A stretch of DNA of 64,000 nucleotides from Arachidicoccus rhizosphaerae (GTDB taxonomy: Bacteria > Bacteroidota > Bacteroidia > Chitinophagales > Chitinophagaceae). Positions 1 to 9,875 of this stretch are shown piece by piece. The notes beneath the pieces are model-generated. The model searched no databases. It had not been told where the DNA came from and saw nothing but the letters and a program-made list of their open reading frames with translations. The stretch's first letter is position 1. Every line of letters begins with the position of its first letter. Location of the stretch: NCBI RefSeq assembly GCF_900107765.1, contig NZ_FNQY01000016.1:1-64000 (forward strand), read 5' to 3'. The position numbers and the translations under genes are program-made.

Positions 1-245
1 AGATGTTTGATCATTAGACTGCCAAGGACGAGTCGCCCACTGAGAGGTTTTCTCCCTTCCGCAGAGCTGAATACTTTATCGTATACACCAACGATCCGGT
101 CCCAGGGAATATTCCTGGCCAGGAAAACCCACCGGTTATTCAAGTCCAGCTGCTGCTCGAATGGGGTCTCAAAACCCTCGAAACTTAGCTGGTTGGGACT
201 GCTATAAACCGGAGATGGTGCACGCTTTTTATAACTTCCACGCAT
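1..245 (-). CDS. IS5-type transposase, N-terminal part (runs off window edge)
   Basis: The minus strand reads an open frame from an ATG at 245 to the window edge (81 codons). It begins MRGSYKKRAPS and continues with LNNRWVFLARNIPWDRIV and GRLVLGSLMIKH. The pattern of an asparagine-arginine-tryptophan block, an IPWD motif and a GALIIK-like helix is typical of the N-terminal domain (DUF772/InsH type) of IS5-family transposases. AAGG lies a few bases before the ATG. The catalytic DDE part is outside the window, so activity cannot be judged. The family call is from recalled motifs, not a search. Confidence 0.75.
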   Translation of the reverse strand, partial: MRGSYKKRAPSPVYSSPNQLSFEGFETPFEQQLDLNNRWVFLARNIPWDRIVGVYDKVFSSAEGRKPLSGRLVLGSLMIKH

Positions 246-411
246 AAAACCTTGCACTTTTTTAATGAAAAATCCACTGAAACCTCAATTTACATATAAT
301 TTGGCAGTTGTTCAGCAGACTCTATTTAAACGTCATCAAGAAAATTGAAATCCCTGACAGCAAATTTATTTAAACTAGTTGCTTTCACACACCTTATCAC
401 AAATACAGATT
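246..411. other. Intergenic region, probable IS flank
   Basis: This stretch, together with the terminator and the short tail after susD, separates the transposase start from susD. It is AT-rich and I see no gene in it. The insertion-sequence end should lie here. The block TTGGCAGTTGTTCAGCAGAC near 301-321 is a candidate terminal repeat, but the partner end is outside the window so this cannot be verified. Confidence 0.3.
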
Positions 412-446
412 AAAAAGCAGCCCTCCAATTATTTCTGGAAGGCTGC
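412..446 (-). terminator. Rho-independent terminator of the susC-susD operon
   Basis: On the minus strand an 11-bp stem (446-436 with 427-417, GCAGCCTTCCA against TGGAGGGCTGC, one T-G pair) encloses an 8-nt loop and is followed by five T (complement of 416-412). It lies about 100 nt after the susD stop codon and is the natural end of the 5654-548 operon. Confidence 0.8.
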
Positions 447-547
447 GCTATTAATCAGTATTACATTGGACACTCAATAATTGTACTTACGGCTATCAAA
501 AAGTCGGTCCTAATGACGGCTTTAAATCGTCATCCAGGGCCTATTTA

Positions 548-2218
548 TTACCAGCCCGTATTTTGCATACCGTCCTGTATTTCTGTAGGATATAAAGAAA
601 TCTGTCCGGTTGGAACGGGTGACAAATAATTTTTATCCGCAAATGTCCGGTTACTGCTGGAACTATAGGGTTGCAGATAACCATCACTGGTTAAGGTGAT
701 GCCTTCAGCCGCGGGCACCTTAGCTCCCAGGAAGATATCCGGATTTACCGTATTATCCAGTTTTTCACCTTTTTTCCAACGCATCAGGTCATAAAACCGG
801 AATCCGCACATCATCAGTTCTGCCCTTCTTTCTCTTCTGATTTCCCAAATAAGAGAAGGCACGTCACTGTCCTTATCCGGATCGGTAAAACTGACGCCGT
901 CAATAGCAGTACCCTGATGCCCCGTTACCTGTAAGGCAGCGACTCCTGATCTTGCCCTTAACAGGTTGACAGACTTATCCAGGTCGGCCTGGGTCATGGT
1001 ATAGGCACCTAAATCATCCAGTTCCGCACAGGCTTCGGCGTAGTTGTCCAGGATTTCAGGCAGCCAGAAAATCGGCGCATCCGTGCTATTATAAGGGGCC
1101 AATTGATTTTCATCAGCAGGCTGCAGGAACTTAGCCGGCCTGTAACCTGTGGAAGCACTCAGCCCACCGACCAGGTGAGTTTTATAACAAAGAAAATCGC
1201 TGATGGATTCCAGTAATCGATGGTCCCGGTTGGCGCGGGTATGGTCTAAATCCGCATCCCCTTCATATTCACTGGAAAGACCAATCGGAAGACCGTCTGT
1301 GCAGACAAAAGATTCCACTGCATTTTTACTGAGACCAGCCATCGTAGTACTGCTATTGGTATAACCAATAACAGAATGGGTCAAAACACCCGGCTCATAT
1401 TGTTTATACAAGATACATTCTTTATCTCCGCTTAAATCCAGTGAGCTGTAAACCGTTCTAAAATCAGCATTCAGGCTATATCCGGCCGACATCAATTTTT
1501 CACTGGCATCTTTTGCGTCCTGTAAATACTTTTTAGCGTCCGGCAAATTAAGTTCCGTATGATATTTACGGTAAGTTCCCGCGTATAATCCCACTCTGGA
1601 AATCAGTGCCAGGGCAACATTTTTATTTACTGTATTATCCTGGTCCTCGTCCCTTAAATTCGCATAGGCATATTGCAGATCAGCCATTACGCTATCCATA
1701 ACCAGGGCTCTTGAATCCCTGGCCTTATAGATCACATCCGTTTCAGAGATATCCAGAGATTTATTAATCCAGGGTACATCCCCGAAAACTTTTACCAACC
1801 TAAAATAAGACAATGCTCTGAAAAAACGAGCTACGCCTTTCCAATGATTTTTGGCTTCCTCATCCATCGGCACATTATCCACATTTTCCAGCATAATATT
1901 CGCTTTGCGGATATAGGCAAAAGTCCATCTGGAATCGCTGGCCGGAGCGGTCAGGGTAAAGTTGGTAAATCCGGAAGGAGTCTGATCATCAGACAGCCAG
2001 CTGAAATAAAAATCCCCATTGGTGCCTGTTCCAAAACCGGTAAAGAGTTCATAAAAGCCCCAATTATAGGTTCTGACATTGGTCTCACTGGTCCAATACT
2101 CATCATTGGAAAAGTTATCCAAGGGCGGCTTGTCCACAAACTTGGCACATCCGGTAAAAAGGCCGGTAATCAATAAGGACAGACCCAGTAAATAATATTT
2201 ATTGATTGAAAATTTCAT
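548..2218 (-). CDS. SusD/RagB-family outer-membrane lipoprotein (pair 1)
   Basis: This is a 556-residue SusD-like protein, the surface lid that captures oligosaccharides or other nutrients for its SusC partner. The signal peptide ends in a lipobox with the lipidated Cys at residue 24 (LFTGC). The N-terminus (FVDKPPLDNFSNDEYW), the helical TPR-like middle (FFRALSYFRLVKVFGDVPW) and the C-terminal block (IWEIRRERRAELMMCGFRFYDLMRWKKG, quoted only as a landmark of the family) are diagnostic. It starts 28 nt after the upstream susC stop, so the two are co-transcribed. No catabolic enzyme accompanies this pair, so its substrate is unknown. It lacks the 24-bp dyad that marks the pectin genes. Confidence 0.93.
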   Translation of the reverse strand: MKFSINKYYLLGLSLLITGLFTGCAKFVDKPPLDNFSNDEYWTSETNVRTYNWGFYELFTGFGTGTNGDFYFSWLSDDQTPSGFTNFTLTAPASDSRWTFAYIRKANIMLENVDNVPMDEEAKNHWKGVARFFRALSYFRLVKVFGDVPWINKSLDISETDVIYKARDSRALVMDSVMADLQYAYANLRDEDQDNTVNKNVALALISRVGLYAGTYRKYHTELNLPDAKKYLQDAKDASEKLMSAGYSLNADFRTVYSSLDLSGDKECILYKQYEPGVLTHSVIGYTNSSTTMAGLSKNAVESFVCTDGLPIGLSSEYEGDADLDHTRANRDHRLLESISDFLCYKTHLVGGLSASTGYRPAKFLQPADENQLAPYNSTDAPIFWLPEILDNYAEACAELDDLGAYTMTQADLDKSVNLLRARSGVAALQVTGHQGTAIDGVSFTDPDKDSDVPSLIWEIRRERRAELMMCGFRFYDLMRWKKGEKLDNTVNPDIFLGAKVPAAEGITLTSDGYLQPYSSSSNRTFADKNYLSPVPTGQISLYPTEIQDGMQNTGW

Positions 2219-2246
2219 AATAGTAATTTTTTACGTCAGGAAAAGG

Positions 2247-5200
2247 TTAGAGACTGAGTTGTACACCAAAAGAATACATACGCTGTATCGGGAAAGTCCT
2301 ACCGGTGGAAGAGCTATATCCATCAAGGGCTTCCGGATCCAGGGGTACCCCTAAATCATCGAATGTAAACAGGTTTTCCCCGCTGACATATAACCGGACT
2401 GATTTAATACTATAACGGCTCAGCCACTGACGAGGCAGTGTGTATCCAATGGATACATTTTTCAGACGCAGATAAGCGGTGTTGAGCAAATATTTAGATT
2501 GTGGATAAAAGTTATTCCCGCCTGCGGCAAGTCCGGGGATTTTGCCACTGGCATTCCCGGAATAAGGATTAGGATATTTGGCGTCCGTATTATCCGGTGT
2601 CCAGTAATCCAACTGGTGGGCATATAGGATATCGCCTCCTCTAAAGTTTGGCATGGCCACATCGCCTGTCCCCCAGTAACTTTGTTTACCTACTCCCTGG
2701 AAGAAAAAGTCAAAATCCAGATTGCGGTATACTCCGCCGATTCTGAAGCTATACATATAGCGGGGTTGCGTATTACCAATAACTTTCAGGTCACCAGGAT
2801 TATTGGCGGAGAAATCTCCCCCATCTATCACCCCGCTTCCGTCCAGGTCCTTATATTTAATATCACCGGGGCCGTATTTAAAGTTGCCGCTGGCAAGCGC
2901 TGACTGATCCGCCACGCCGGAAGCAAAACTGCCATCTGCATTAAAATCAGCATCAGTAAAATAACGGTCTGTTTCAAAACCCCAGATATCACCATAGGTT
3001 TCACCGGAATAATTCTGAGACAGTAACTTGGACGCATTATCCCATTTGGTAATTACCGTTTTATAGTCCGTCAGGGTCAGAGATCCGTATAGTGCCAGTT
3101 CCTTACTAACGGGCAGATTACCGTTCACTGAAAGTTCCCAGCCACGGGTCCGCATGCTGCCTCCGTTAACCCAGGGGGCAGAAGTACCAAAGGTACTTGC
3201 CACAGCATTTTGGGTCAGCATCCCGTCATTAGAACGCTGGAACCAATCAAAGCTCAAAGAAAGATTATCATGTAGCATACTGATATCCGTCCCAAGGTTC
3301 AGCGTAGTAATTTTCTCCCAGGTCAGAGAAGCGGCTACAGCGTTAGGAGAACCAACTCCTTGCGCTTCCACTCCGTCTACGACCCAGGCCACTGCACCCG
3401 CTGACATCAGCGGCAAATAACGATTTGATCCACCCAGATCCTGGTTGCCGATAGCTCCATAAGAAGCTCTGAACTTCCAGTCAGAAATAAAGGGTCTGAT
3501 AAATTCCATGAAGTGCTCTTTACTGATTCTATAACCGGCAGAGGCAGAACCAAACATTGACCAGCGGTCTTTGGCAGCAAAGGAGGAGGAACCGTCATAA
3601 CGCCCGTCCAGTTCCAATAGGTATTTATCTTTATAGTCGTAGTTGATACGGCCAAAATAACCTGCAAATGCACTCTGCGCATTGCCTCCTGAAGCGCTCA
3701 TATCTCCGGATGCCAGATCCAGATATCCTTTAGTCGGATCCAGCACATTTTTACGATCCGCGTAAAAATAAATATTACCATCTTTTTGCGCATTGATACC
3801 GGCCATCAGTTTCAAATGATGGTCTGCGCCAAAATGCTTGTCATAGGTGGCATAGATATTAAACACATCTATATTATCTCTGTTTTGGGAGGCCGAAGTA
3901 TAATCATAACCGGATGAAGATATATTCTCATAAGGAGTCCCTGAGGTCCAGCTATCCCAGGCCATCACCGGGCCGCCGGTTGACTGATTGATGGCATTGT
4001 CACGTACGATGCTGTAATCCGCATGCAGGTTTAAATCCTTAGTGATTTTAATATCAGAGCTCAGATCCACCCTGCTGTAATTATCAATGGTTTTATTATC
4101 CTGAGCCGCATTCAGGTAAGCGGGTATATTACGAAAATACTTTCCCTGGTAGGTACCGTATGGCCAGTAAGCCCCCCAGCGCCACATGTAGTAAAAATAG
4201 TTCTGCGTGGCTCCGTAATAGCCAAATGGATAATCATATTCAAAATTGCGATATAGCATCTTTACATTCAGCTTCCACCAGTCAGTGACGTTGGCAGTGA
4301 CGCCGGTGGAGATATTGTATTTTTGTACCTGATCTGGATGCACCCGCATAATACCCCCTTCCTTGCTATATCCTGCGGAAACGTAATAGGCGATATTTTC
4401 GCTACCTCCGGAAACCCGGATATTATGCTGCTGCCCGGGCTGCGTGCGAAGCATCATTTTTTTAACATCCCAGATCCGGTAAAAATAAGGGACCGTACTA
4501 TCTGTCATATCAAAATCTTCTCCCAGCACCATTTCATCTGACGTGCGTTTACCCGCATATTTTTCCTTCCAGTTCTGAATCCCGGTCAACAGTTGATTTA
4601 AGTCCATCCCAAAGAGTTCCGGGGTAACACCGGCTCTTTCGTCTGCTTTAATAATGCCGGGCAGCTCCTGTGTGGGATCTGCAAAATCCGGTAAGGTAGT
4701 CGGATTACTCCAGTAAAAATTATTAGAATAAGTCACTTTAGTCGGCGTGTTCATCCGGCCGGATTTTGTTTTAATCAATATCACACCAAATGCGGCCCTC
4801 GCTCCGTAAATGGCGGTGGAGGCCGCATCCTTTAATACAGAAACACTTTCTATATCATCCGGGTTAATAACCGATAAATCATCTGTTTCTACATTATCCA
4901 CCATGATAAGCGGACTGCCAGATCCGACTAAAGAACCGATGCCTCTGATTCTGACGCTGGCAGGCGCCGTTAATCCTCCATTGGAATAACTAATGGATAA
5001 ACCGGGTGCCACCCCCTGTAACCCTTTAATCGGGTCATTTAAAGGGCGGTCTCTGAAAGTCTTCGTGACATCTACCGTACTGACGGCTCCGGTAACCTGA
5101 CCTCTTTGCTGTTCTCCATACCCCACCACCACTACGTCATTGAGGCTCTGTGACGCGGCCTGTAACCCTATACTGACCGGTTTGTCCTCATTGACCGGAA

Positions 5201-5654
5201 TCTCCTGAGGTAAATGCGCAATATCTGTCACAGACAGGACAACAGGCAATTTAACCTGCAACTGAAAATTCCCTTTGGCATCTGTGAGTGTTCCCTGCGT
5301 CGTCCCTTTAATAGTGACTGAGGCGCCTTCTATGGGCGTACCATCCGCCTGATTATAAACATTCCCGTGTATTTCCACCACGGCGCCGGTATTGCCGGTT
5401 TGAGCAAGTACTTTCACCGGACACAGAACCGTACCCAGCAAAAAGCAGGCGATCAGTACAAAGACAATGCTGAGTTGACGATTCACTCCAATGGCCACAT
5501 TTTTTGTTAACAAAGGAGCAAGAGTATTCGCCCGTATATTCCCAACAACTGCGTCTGACATAGGATCTTCCATTGGCAAAGTATGAGATAGCCTGGCTCT
5601 TTGTATTTTGGCCAAACATAACGCCCTGACAGTTTTCTTTTTTGGTAAGTGCAT
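2247..5654 (-). CDS. SusC/RagA-family TonB-dependent transporter (pair 1)
   Basis: This 1135-residue outer-membrane TonB-dependent transporter belongs to the SusC family. In order: a long N-terminal lead, a hydrophobic signal segment at about 62-85 ending in VLAQ, a carboxypeptidase-D-like beta-sandwich (about 93-170, EIHGNVYNQADGTPIEGASV), the SusC linker LNDVVVVGYGEQQRGQVTGA, a plug domain with VRIRGIGSL and LKDAASTAIYGARAAFGVIL, and a beta-barrel ending in an aromatic-flanked strand (MYSFGVQLSL). The N-terminal lead of about 60 residues before the signal core is unusual; later starts at Met28 or Met32 would shorten but not remove it. It pairs with the following susD. The substrate is unknown. 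Confidence 0.93.
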   Translation of the reverse strand: MHLPKKKTVRALCLAKIQRARLSHTLPMEDPMSDAVVGNIRANTLAPLLTKNVAIGVNRQLSIVFVLIACFLLGTVLCPVKVLAQTGNTGAVVEIHGNVYNQADGTPIEGASVTIKGTTQGTLTDAKGNFQLQVKLPVVLSVTDIAHLPQEIPVNEDKPVSIGLQAASQSLNDVVVVGYGEQQRGQVTGAVSTVDVTKTFRDRPLNDPIKGLQGVAPGLSISYSNGGLTAPASVRIRGIGSLVGSGSPLIMVDNVETDDLSVINPDDIESVSVLKDAASTAIYGARAAFGVILIKTKSGRMNTPTKVTYSNNFYWSNPTTLPDFADPTQELPGIIKADERAGVTPELFGMDLNQLLTGIQNWKEKYAGKRTSDEMVLGEDFDMTDSTVPYFYRIWDVKKMMLRTQPGQQHNIRVSGGSENIAYYVSAGYSKEGGIMRVHPDQVQKYNISTGVTANVTDWWKLNVKMLYRNFEYDYPFGYYGATQNYFYYMWRWGAYWPYGTYQGKYFRNIPAYLNAAQDNKTIDNYSRVDLSSDIKITKDLNLHADYSIVRDNAINQSTGGPVMAWDSWTSGTPYENISSSGYDYTSASQNRDNIDVFNIYATYDKHFGADHHLKLMAGINAQKDGNIYFYADRKNVLDPTKGYLDLASGDMSASGGNAQSAFAGYFGRINYDYKDKYLLELDGRYDGSSSFAAKDRWSMFGSASAGYRISKEHFMEFIRPFISDWKFRASYGAIGNQDLGGSNRYLPLMSAGAVAWVVDGVEAQGVGSPNAVAASLTWEKITTLNLGTDISMLHDNLSLSFDWFQRSNDGMLTQNAVASTFGTSAPWVNGGSMRTRGWELSVNGNLPVSKELALYGSLTLTDYKTVITKWDNASKLLSQNYSGETYGDIWGFETDRYFTDADFNADGSFASGVADQSALASGNFKYGPGDIKYKDLDGSGVIDGGDFSANNPGDLKVIGNTQPRYMYSFRIGGVYRNLDFDFFFQGVGKQSYWGTGDVAMPNFRGGDILYAHQLDYWTPDNTDAKYPNPYSGNASGKIPGLAAGGNNFYPQSKYLLNTAYLRLKNVSIGYTLPRQWLSRYSIKSVRLYVSGENLFTFDDLGVPLDPEALDGYSSSTGRTFPIQRMYSFGVQLSL

Positions 5655-6253
5655 AGGATCAATTTTGGATAATTAGAATAGATAAAGGAGAGCATTTTTT
5701 AAAAATTCTCTCTTTCAAATGGTTGTTGGATAGGCCCTATCTGTACAGACATAAGCTAACAATCCCTAGTTTACTAACCGGATTGCAATAAGCCTTGCTC
5801 CTGTTTGTGCATTTTATTGCAAACTATTTGCATTTTTCGGATAAAATATTTTCTTAAAAAATCACAATTCCGCAATAATTATCTTACATAATTACAGAAT
5901 TAAAGTTAAATAAAAAATAATTTTTGCACAAATTTTAATCATTTAAACTGACAGAATTTATAATTAATTAATTATCATCTATTTAATAAATAACTCCGAT
6001 TATCTTAAATCGCCATAAGTTAACAATATCATTCAATAAAACACGCACAAAACCGCATAACCCAATTTTGAAAATTAGTGCTGCTATATGCCATTTATTG
6101 AACCTGGGGCGCGTATTAGCGGGCTTATTCAATAGGCTTTGTTAGTCAGATATCTTTTCACCGGGATTTTGTCGCAGGATTTACCCGTTTGGTATCAAAG
6201 CCGTTTTATTACTTAATCCAACCAGGTAATTTTACGGTCCATAAGTAAAATAA
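5655..6253. promoter_or_regulatory. Divergent intergenic region between susC and tolC
   Basis: This 599-nt AT-rich gap separates susC (minus) and the efflux operon (plus), so it must hold both promoters. The clearest element is a dyad at 5818-5832, TGCAAA-CTA-TTTGCA (6-bp arms, 3-nt centre), about 165 nt upstream of the susC ATG and a possible operator. I found no exact TAnnTTTG box for either gene. There is no coding potential. Confidence 0.4.
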
Positions 6254-7699
6254 ATGGCTATGGCAATAAAACAATCTCATAATAAAACCAGCCTTTGCAC
6301 TGCCGGCAGCAAATTTAAATTCGTTGCCTTACTCGTGGCAGCAGGCTTTCTGGCGGCTGCGATTCCAAACCCGGCCCAGGCGCAGGTACCCCAGACGACC
6401 CAGGACAGCATCACGGTCACCGACAGTGCCGGGATCCGGCCAATAGATGCAGCTGTTTCCTTAAATACTGCTGACTCCCTGATCTGGGATCTTAAAACCT
6501 GTCTGGAATATGCCCGTGCGCACAATATTACCATTCAGACCATGCAACTGACCGAGCAAAGTGCGGGCAAGGACCTGGAACAATCTAAATATAACAGACT
6601 CCCCTCTGTGGACGCGAGCATCTCTCAGAACTTAAATCACCAGCACAGCGGCACCGGAATTAATGGCACCTACGGCGTGAATGGAGACATGACGCTATAT
6701 CAGGGCGGTTACCTGAAAAATGACATCAAATCCAAACAACTGAGTTTACAGGCAGCAGGCCTGGATATCCAAACCACGGAAAATGATATCACCCTGTCCA
6801 TTACTCAGGCCTATTTAAATATCCTGCTCGCCAAAGAGAACATTACTTATTATAAAGGTCTGATTGAGTCCTCTCAGGCCTTGGTTGATCAAGGTGCACA
6901 GTTTTATAAAGTGGGTACGGTGGCTAAGAAAAATCTCCTGGAGCTTCAGGCAACGCTGGCCAGCGATAAATATCAACTGGTTAACGCAGAAAATACGGCC
7001 AAACAGTATATCCTCACCCTCAAACAAATACTGCAGCTTCCAACCGGGACCAATTTTGATATCAGCAGTGACGCTAATTTACAGGATGTCCCTGCCCTGC
7101 TGCCTTTAACAGAAGCCCAGAACAGCGCGCTTAATACCCGTCCTGAAGTAGCCAGCAGTGCCATCAATGTTGAGGTTGAAGAGGCCGAACTCGCTAAGAT
7201 CAAAGCCGGCCTGAAACCTACTTTATCGCTCGGAGGTTCCGTAGGTTCCAGTTACGGTTCCACCATCTCCGGCGGATATTTCCCTCAACTCAATAATAAT
7301 TTTTATCAGCAATTAGGCCTTACGCTGAGTATTCCCATTTTTGACAGAAAGCAGACCAGGATCAGTGCTTCCAAAGCAGACATTGCGATAAAACAGGCGC
7401 AATTATCGCTGGAAAATACCAAACTGCAATTAACCCAGCAGGTTGAACAGGCTTACCTGAATGTCAATAATGCGCTCAGTCAGTATGAGGCAGCGCTGCA
7501 GCAGTTAACCTACGCGCAGGAAGCTTACAGAGTCGCCGGCGAGGAAATGAAAGTCAGCAACTATGTGACCGCAGATTACCTGCAGCAAAAAACGGTGTAC
7601 GTACAGGCTGAACAAAACTTCATTCAGGCAAAATATACCGCGGCCCTACAGGCACGAATTTATAACTTCTACGCCGGCATTCCGGTGGTCAACAAATAA
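6254..7699 (+). CDS. TolC-like outer-membrane efflux protein
   Basis: This 481-residue protein has a signal peptide ending at about residue 43 (NPAQA|Q). Two OEP repeats follow, with long amphipathic helices (about 80-260 and 280-475), for example ITQAYLNILLAKENITYY and QVEQAYLNVNNALSQYEAALQQL. This architecture forms the trimeric outer-membrane channel of type I or tripartite pumps. It is the first gene of a plus-strand cluster with a periplasmic adaptor, an ABC ATPase and a MacB-type permease, so the cluster encodes a complete MacAB-TolC-like export system. Starts at 6254 and 6260 are both possible (MAM). The cargo cannot be told from sequence. Confidence 0.9.
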   Translation: MAMAIKQSHNKTSLCTAGSKFKFVALLVAAGFLAAAIPNPAQAQVPQTTQDSITVTDSAGIRPIDAAVSLNTADSLIWDLKTCLEYARAHNITIQTMQLTEQSAGKDLEQSKYNRLPSVDASISQNLNHQHSGTGINGTYGVNGDMTLYQGGYLKNDIKSKQLSLQAAGLDIQTTENDITLSITQAYLNILLAKENITYYKGLIESSQALVDQGAQFYKVGTVAKKNLLELQATLASDKYQLVNAENTAKQYILTLKQILQLPTGTNFDISSDANLQDVPALLPLTEAQNSALNTRPEVASSAINVEVEEAELAKIKAGLKPTLSLGGSVGSSYGSTISGGYFPQLNNNFYQQLGLTLSIPIFDRKQTRISASKADIAIKQAQLSLENTKLQLTQQVEQAYLNVNNALSQYEAALQQLTYAQEAYRVAGEEMKVSNYVTADYLQQKTVYVQAEQNFIQAKYTAALQARIYNFYAGIPVVNK

Positions 7700-7759
7700 T
7701 AAAGGCAACCAGTAACAGCCTTAAAACATTTAAAAACAATCACTTCAAAAATCATACGG

Positions 7760-8956
7760 ATGAAAAAGAAACCCATTATTATTACACTGGCCGTCATCAT
7801 CCTGGCATTTCTGGTCTGGTTTTTCTTTCTGAAACCCAGCCCGGTGGTCACTACTTTTACTTCTGAAAAACCTACCACCGGTCATATCGCAGAAACCGTA
7901 ACCGCTACCGGAACCATCCAGCCTGTGGACACGGTGGCTGTGGGTACCCAGGTATCCGGTACCGTTCAGGCCATTTATGCAGACTATAACTCTGTCGTTA
8001 AAAAAGGACAGTTGCTCTGCGTATTAGATCAGTCATTATTTATCGCTTCTGTGGATCAGGCTAAAGGAAATCTGGCAGCTGCTCAAAGTAACCTGACCTA
8101 CCAGACCAGTAATCTTTCCAGACAAAAGCAGCTCTTTGAAGTCGGAGCCATCAGCAAAGCGGACTATGACAATGCGGTGTATGCTTATAATTCAGCCAAG
8201 GCCAGTGTCAATTCGCAACAGGCCAGTCTGGCGACAGCAGAAAAGAATCTGTCTTTATCTAAAATATATTCTCCCATTGACGGTACTGTACTTTCCAGAA
8301 ATGTAAGCGAAGGTCAGACAGTGGCAGCCAGTTTCAGTACGCCTACTTTGTTTACCATTGCCAAAGACCTGAAAAAAATGCAGGTTCAGGCCTCCGTAGA
8401 CGAAGCTGACGTTGGAAATATTAAAGATAAAGAGCGTGTAACTTTTACCGTTGATGCCTTCCTTGGAGAGACATTTGAAGGATCTGTTCAGGAAATCCGT
8501 TTGAGTCCGACCACTTCTTCCAATGTGGTTACCTATACCACCATTATCAACGCCCCTAATGACAGCCTCCAATTAAAACCTGGTATGACAGCCAGTATTA
8601 TCATCTATACAAAGGAAGCTGAAACAGCGCTGTTAATACCGGCCAAAGCAGCAACTTATACACCTGCTACTCCGGCTAAGGATGCACTTTATACGCTTAA
8701 ATATGCAGCTGACACTTCAGCTTTAAAAGACAATGAACGCTTTGTCTGGGTGAGAAAAAATGCAGAGCTGGAACAAAGAAGAATCACCATCGGACTGGAT
8801 GACAACACGCAGTTACAGGTGCTTTCAGGACTCAGCGCAGATGATCAGGTCGTAACGGCAGAAGCGCAAACTTCCCTGAAGCAGGCGAGCGCACAGGCCG
8901 ACGGCTCCAGTCCATTTATGCCGCATCCGCCCAGAAGAAACAACAAAAAGAAATAA
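7760..8956 (+). CDS. MacA-like periplasmic adaptor (HlyD/membrane fusion protein)
   Basis: This 398-residue adaptor bridges an inner-membrane transporter to TolC. One N-terminal membrane anchor spans about residues 5-23. A biotinyl-lipoyl-like first half follows (TVTATGTIQPVDTVAVGTQV), then a coiled-coil hairpin (QAKGNLAAAQSNLTYQ to SQQASLATAEKNLS), the second lipoyl half (IYSPIDGTVLSRNVSEGQTV) and beta-barrel and membrane-proximal domains. The C-terminal tail is short and rich in Pro, Arg and Lys. It lies 60 nt after tolC and 97 nt before the ATPase gene, in the order tolC-macA-ATPase-macB. The MacA assignment rests on the following FtsX-type permease rather than an RND pump. Confidence 0.9.
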   Translation: MKKKPIIITLAVIILAFLVWFFFLKPSPVVTTFTSEKPTTGHIAETVTATGTIQPVDTVAVGTQVSGTVQAIYADYNSVVKKGQLLCVLDQSLFIASVDQAKGNLAAAQSNLTYQTSNLSRQKQLFEVGAISKADYDNAVYAYNSAKASVNSQQASLATAEKNLSLSKIYSPIDGTVLSRNVSEGQTVAASFSTPTLFTIAKDLKKMQVQASVDEADVGNIKDKERVTFTVDAFLGETFEGSVQEIRLSPTTSSNVVTYTTIINAPNDSLQLKPGMTASIIIYTKEAETALLIPAKAATYTPATPAKDALYTLKYAADTSALKDNERFVWVRKNAELEQRRITIGLDDNTQLQVLSGLSADDQVVTAEAQTSLKQASAQADGSSPFMPHPPRRNNKKK

Positions 8957-9053
8957 GCGTATCCGAAAAGCAACCGGATAGACCGATAGTCCCTAAGAGC
9001 GATCTCAGCATACGCGTTAAGATACTTTGGTACATTACAGTAAAATCAGACCA

Positions 9054-9806
9054 ATGGCACAAGAAATATTAAACATCCAACATCTGAAAAGGTCCTTTGC
9101 CATGGGAGGAGAAACGGTGCACGCCTTAAAGGATGTATCTTTTTCCATCCAGGCAGGGGAATTTGTTACCATCATGGGTAGCAGTGGCTCCGGTAAAACC
9201 ACCATGTTGAATATCCTGGGTTGTCTGGATAATCCGACCAGTGGCACTTATATGCTGGACGGTCAGGATGTCGGCAAACTGGACCGTAACCAGCTGGCCC
9301 GGGTCCGCAATTCAAAAATCGGCTTTGTATTCCAATCCTATAATCTGCTGGCCAGGACCACAGCACTGGAAAATGTGGAACTACCCTTGTTCTATAATAA
9401 AAAGGTAAACGCTGCAGAAAGAAAGCAAAGAGCCATCAAGGCCCTCCAGGCCGTTAAACTGGATGGCCGGATGGATCACCTGCCCAATCAGCTCTCCGGC
9501 GGTCAGCAGCAGCGTGTGGCCATTGCCCGGGCCCTGGTAGGTGAACCGGTCATGATACTGGCCGATGAGGCCACCGGTAACCTGGATACCCGCACCTCTT
9601 ATGAGATCATGGCCCTGATGCAGGATCTTAATAAAGAAGGTAAAACCATCGTATTTGTCACCCATGAGCCGGATATAGCTGCCTTCAGCAGCCGGACCAT
9701 CATGCTCAGGGACGGCTCGGTACAAAAGGATCTTAAAAACGAAAAAGTCCGCTCAGCCAGACAGGCACTGGAAGAATTGCCTCCGGCAGACAGCTATTCG
9801 ATTTAA
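9054..9806 (+). CDS. ABC transporter ATPase, MacB/LolD type
   Basis: This is a 250-residue nucleotide-binding subunit. Walker A GSSGSGKTT is at 42-50, the Q-loop FVFQS at 91-95, the LSGGQ signature at 147-151, Walker B VMILADE at 166-172 and the switch His at 204 (VTHE). The order and spacing match MacB/LolD/FtsE-type ATPases. The ATG at 9054 is chosen over an in-frame TTG at 9027 because homologues start just before the EILNIQHL strand. It couples ATP hydrolysis to the mechanotransmission permease encoded 69 nt downstream. Confidence 0.93.
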   Translation: MAQEILNIQHLKRSFAMGGETVHALKDVSFSIQAGEFVTIMGSSGSGKTTMLNILGCLDNPTSGTYMLDGQDVGKLDRNQLARVRNSKIGFVFQSYNLLARTTALENVELPLFYNKKVNAAERKQRAIKALQAVKLDGRMDHLPNQLSGGQQQRVAIARALVGEPVMILADEATGNLDTRTSYEIMALMQDLNKEGKTIVFVTHEPDIAAFSSRTIMLRDGSVQKDLKNEKVRSARQALEELPPADSYSI

Positions 9807-9875
9807 GGACATGCTTTATCCAGACAGGACTTAAGGGAGCCAAAGCAAGGCTAACTCAAATAAAATTTTACAGCA

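Noticed and set aside
7-207. 66-codon open frame on the plus strand
   Set aside because: The opposite strand encodes a recognisable IS5 transposase N-terminus, so this is its shadow.
6151-6158. TATCTTTT as a -7 box for tolC
   Set aside because: One mismatch to TAnnTTTG, and the nearby TTTG lies at the wrong spacing; too weak to call.
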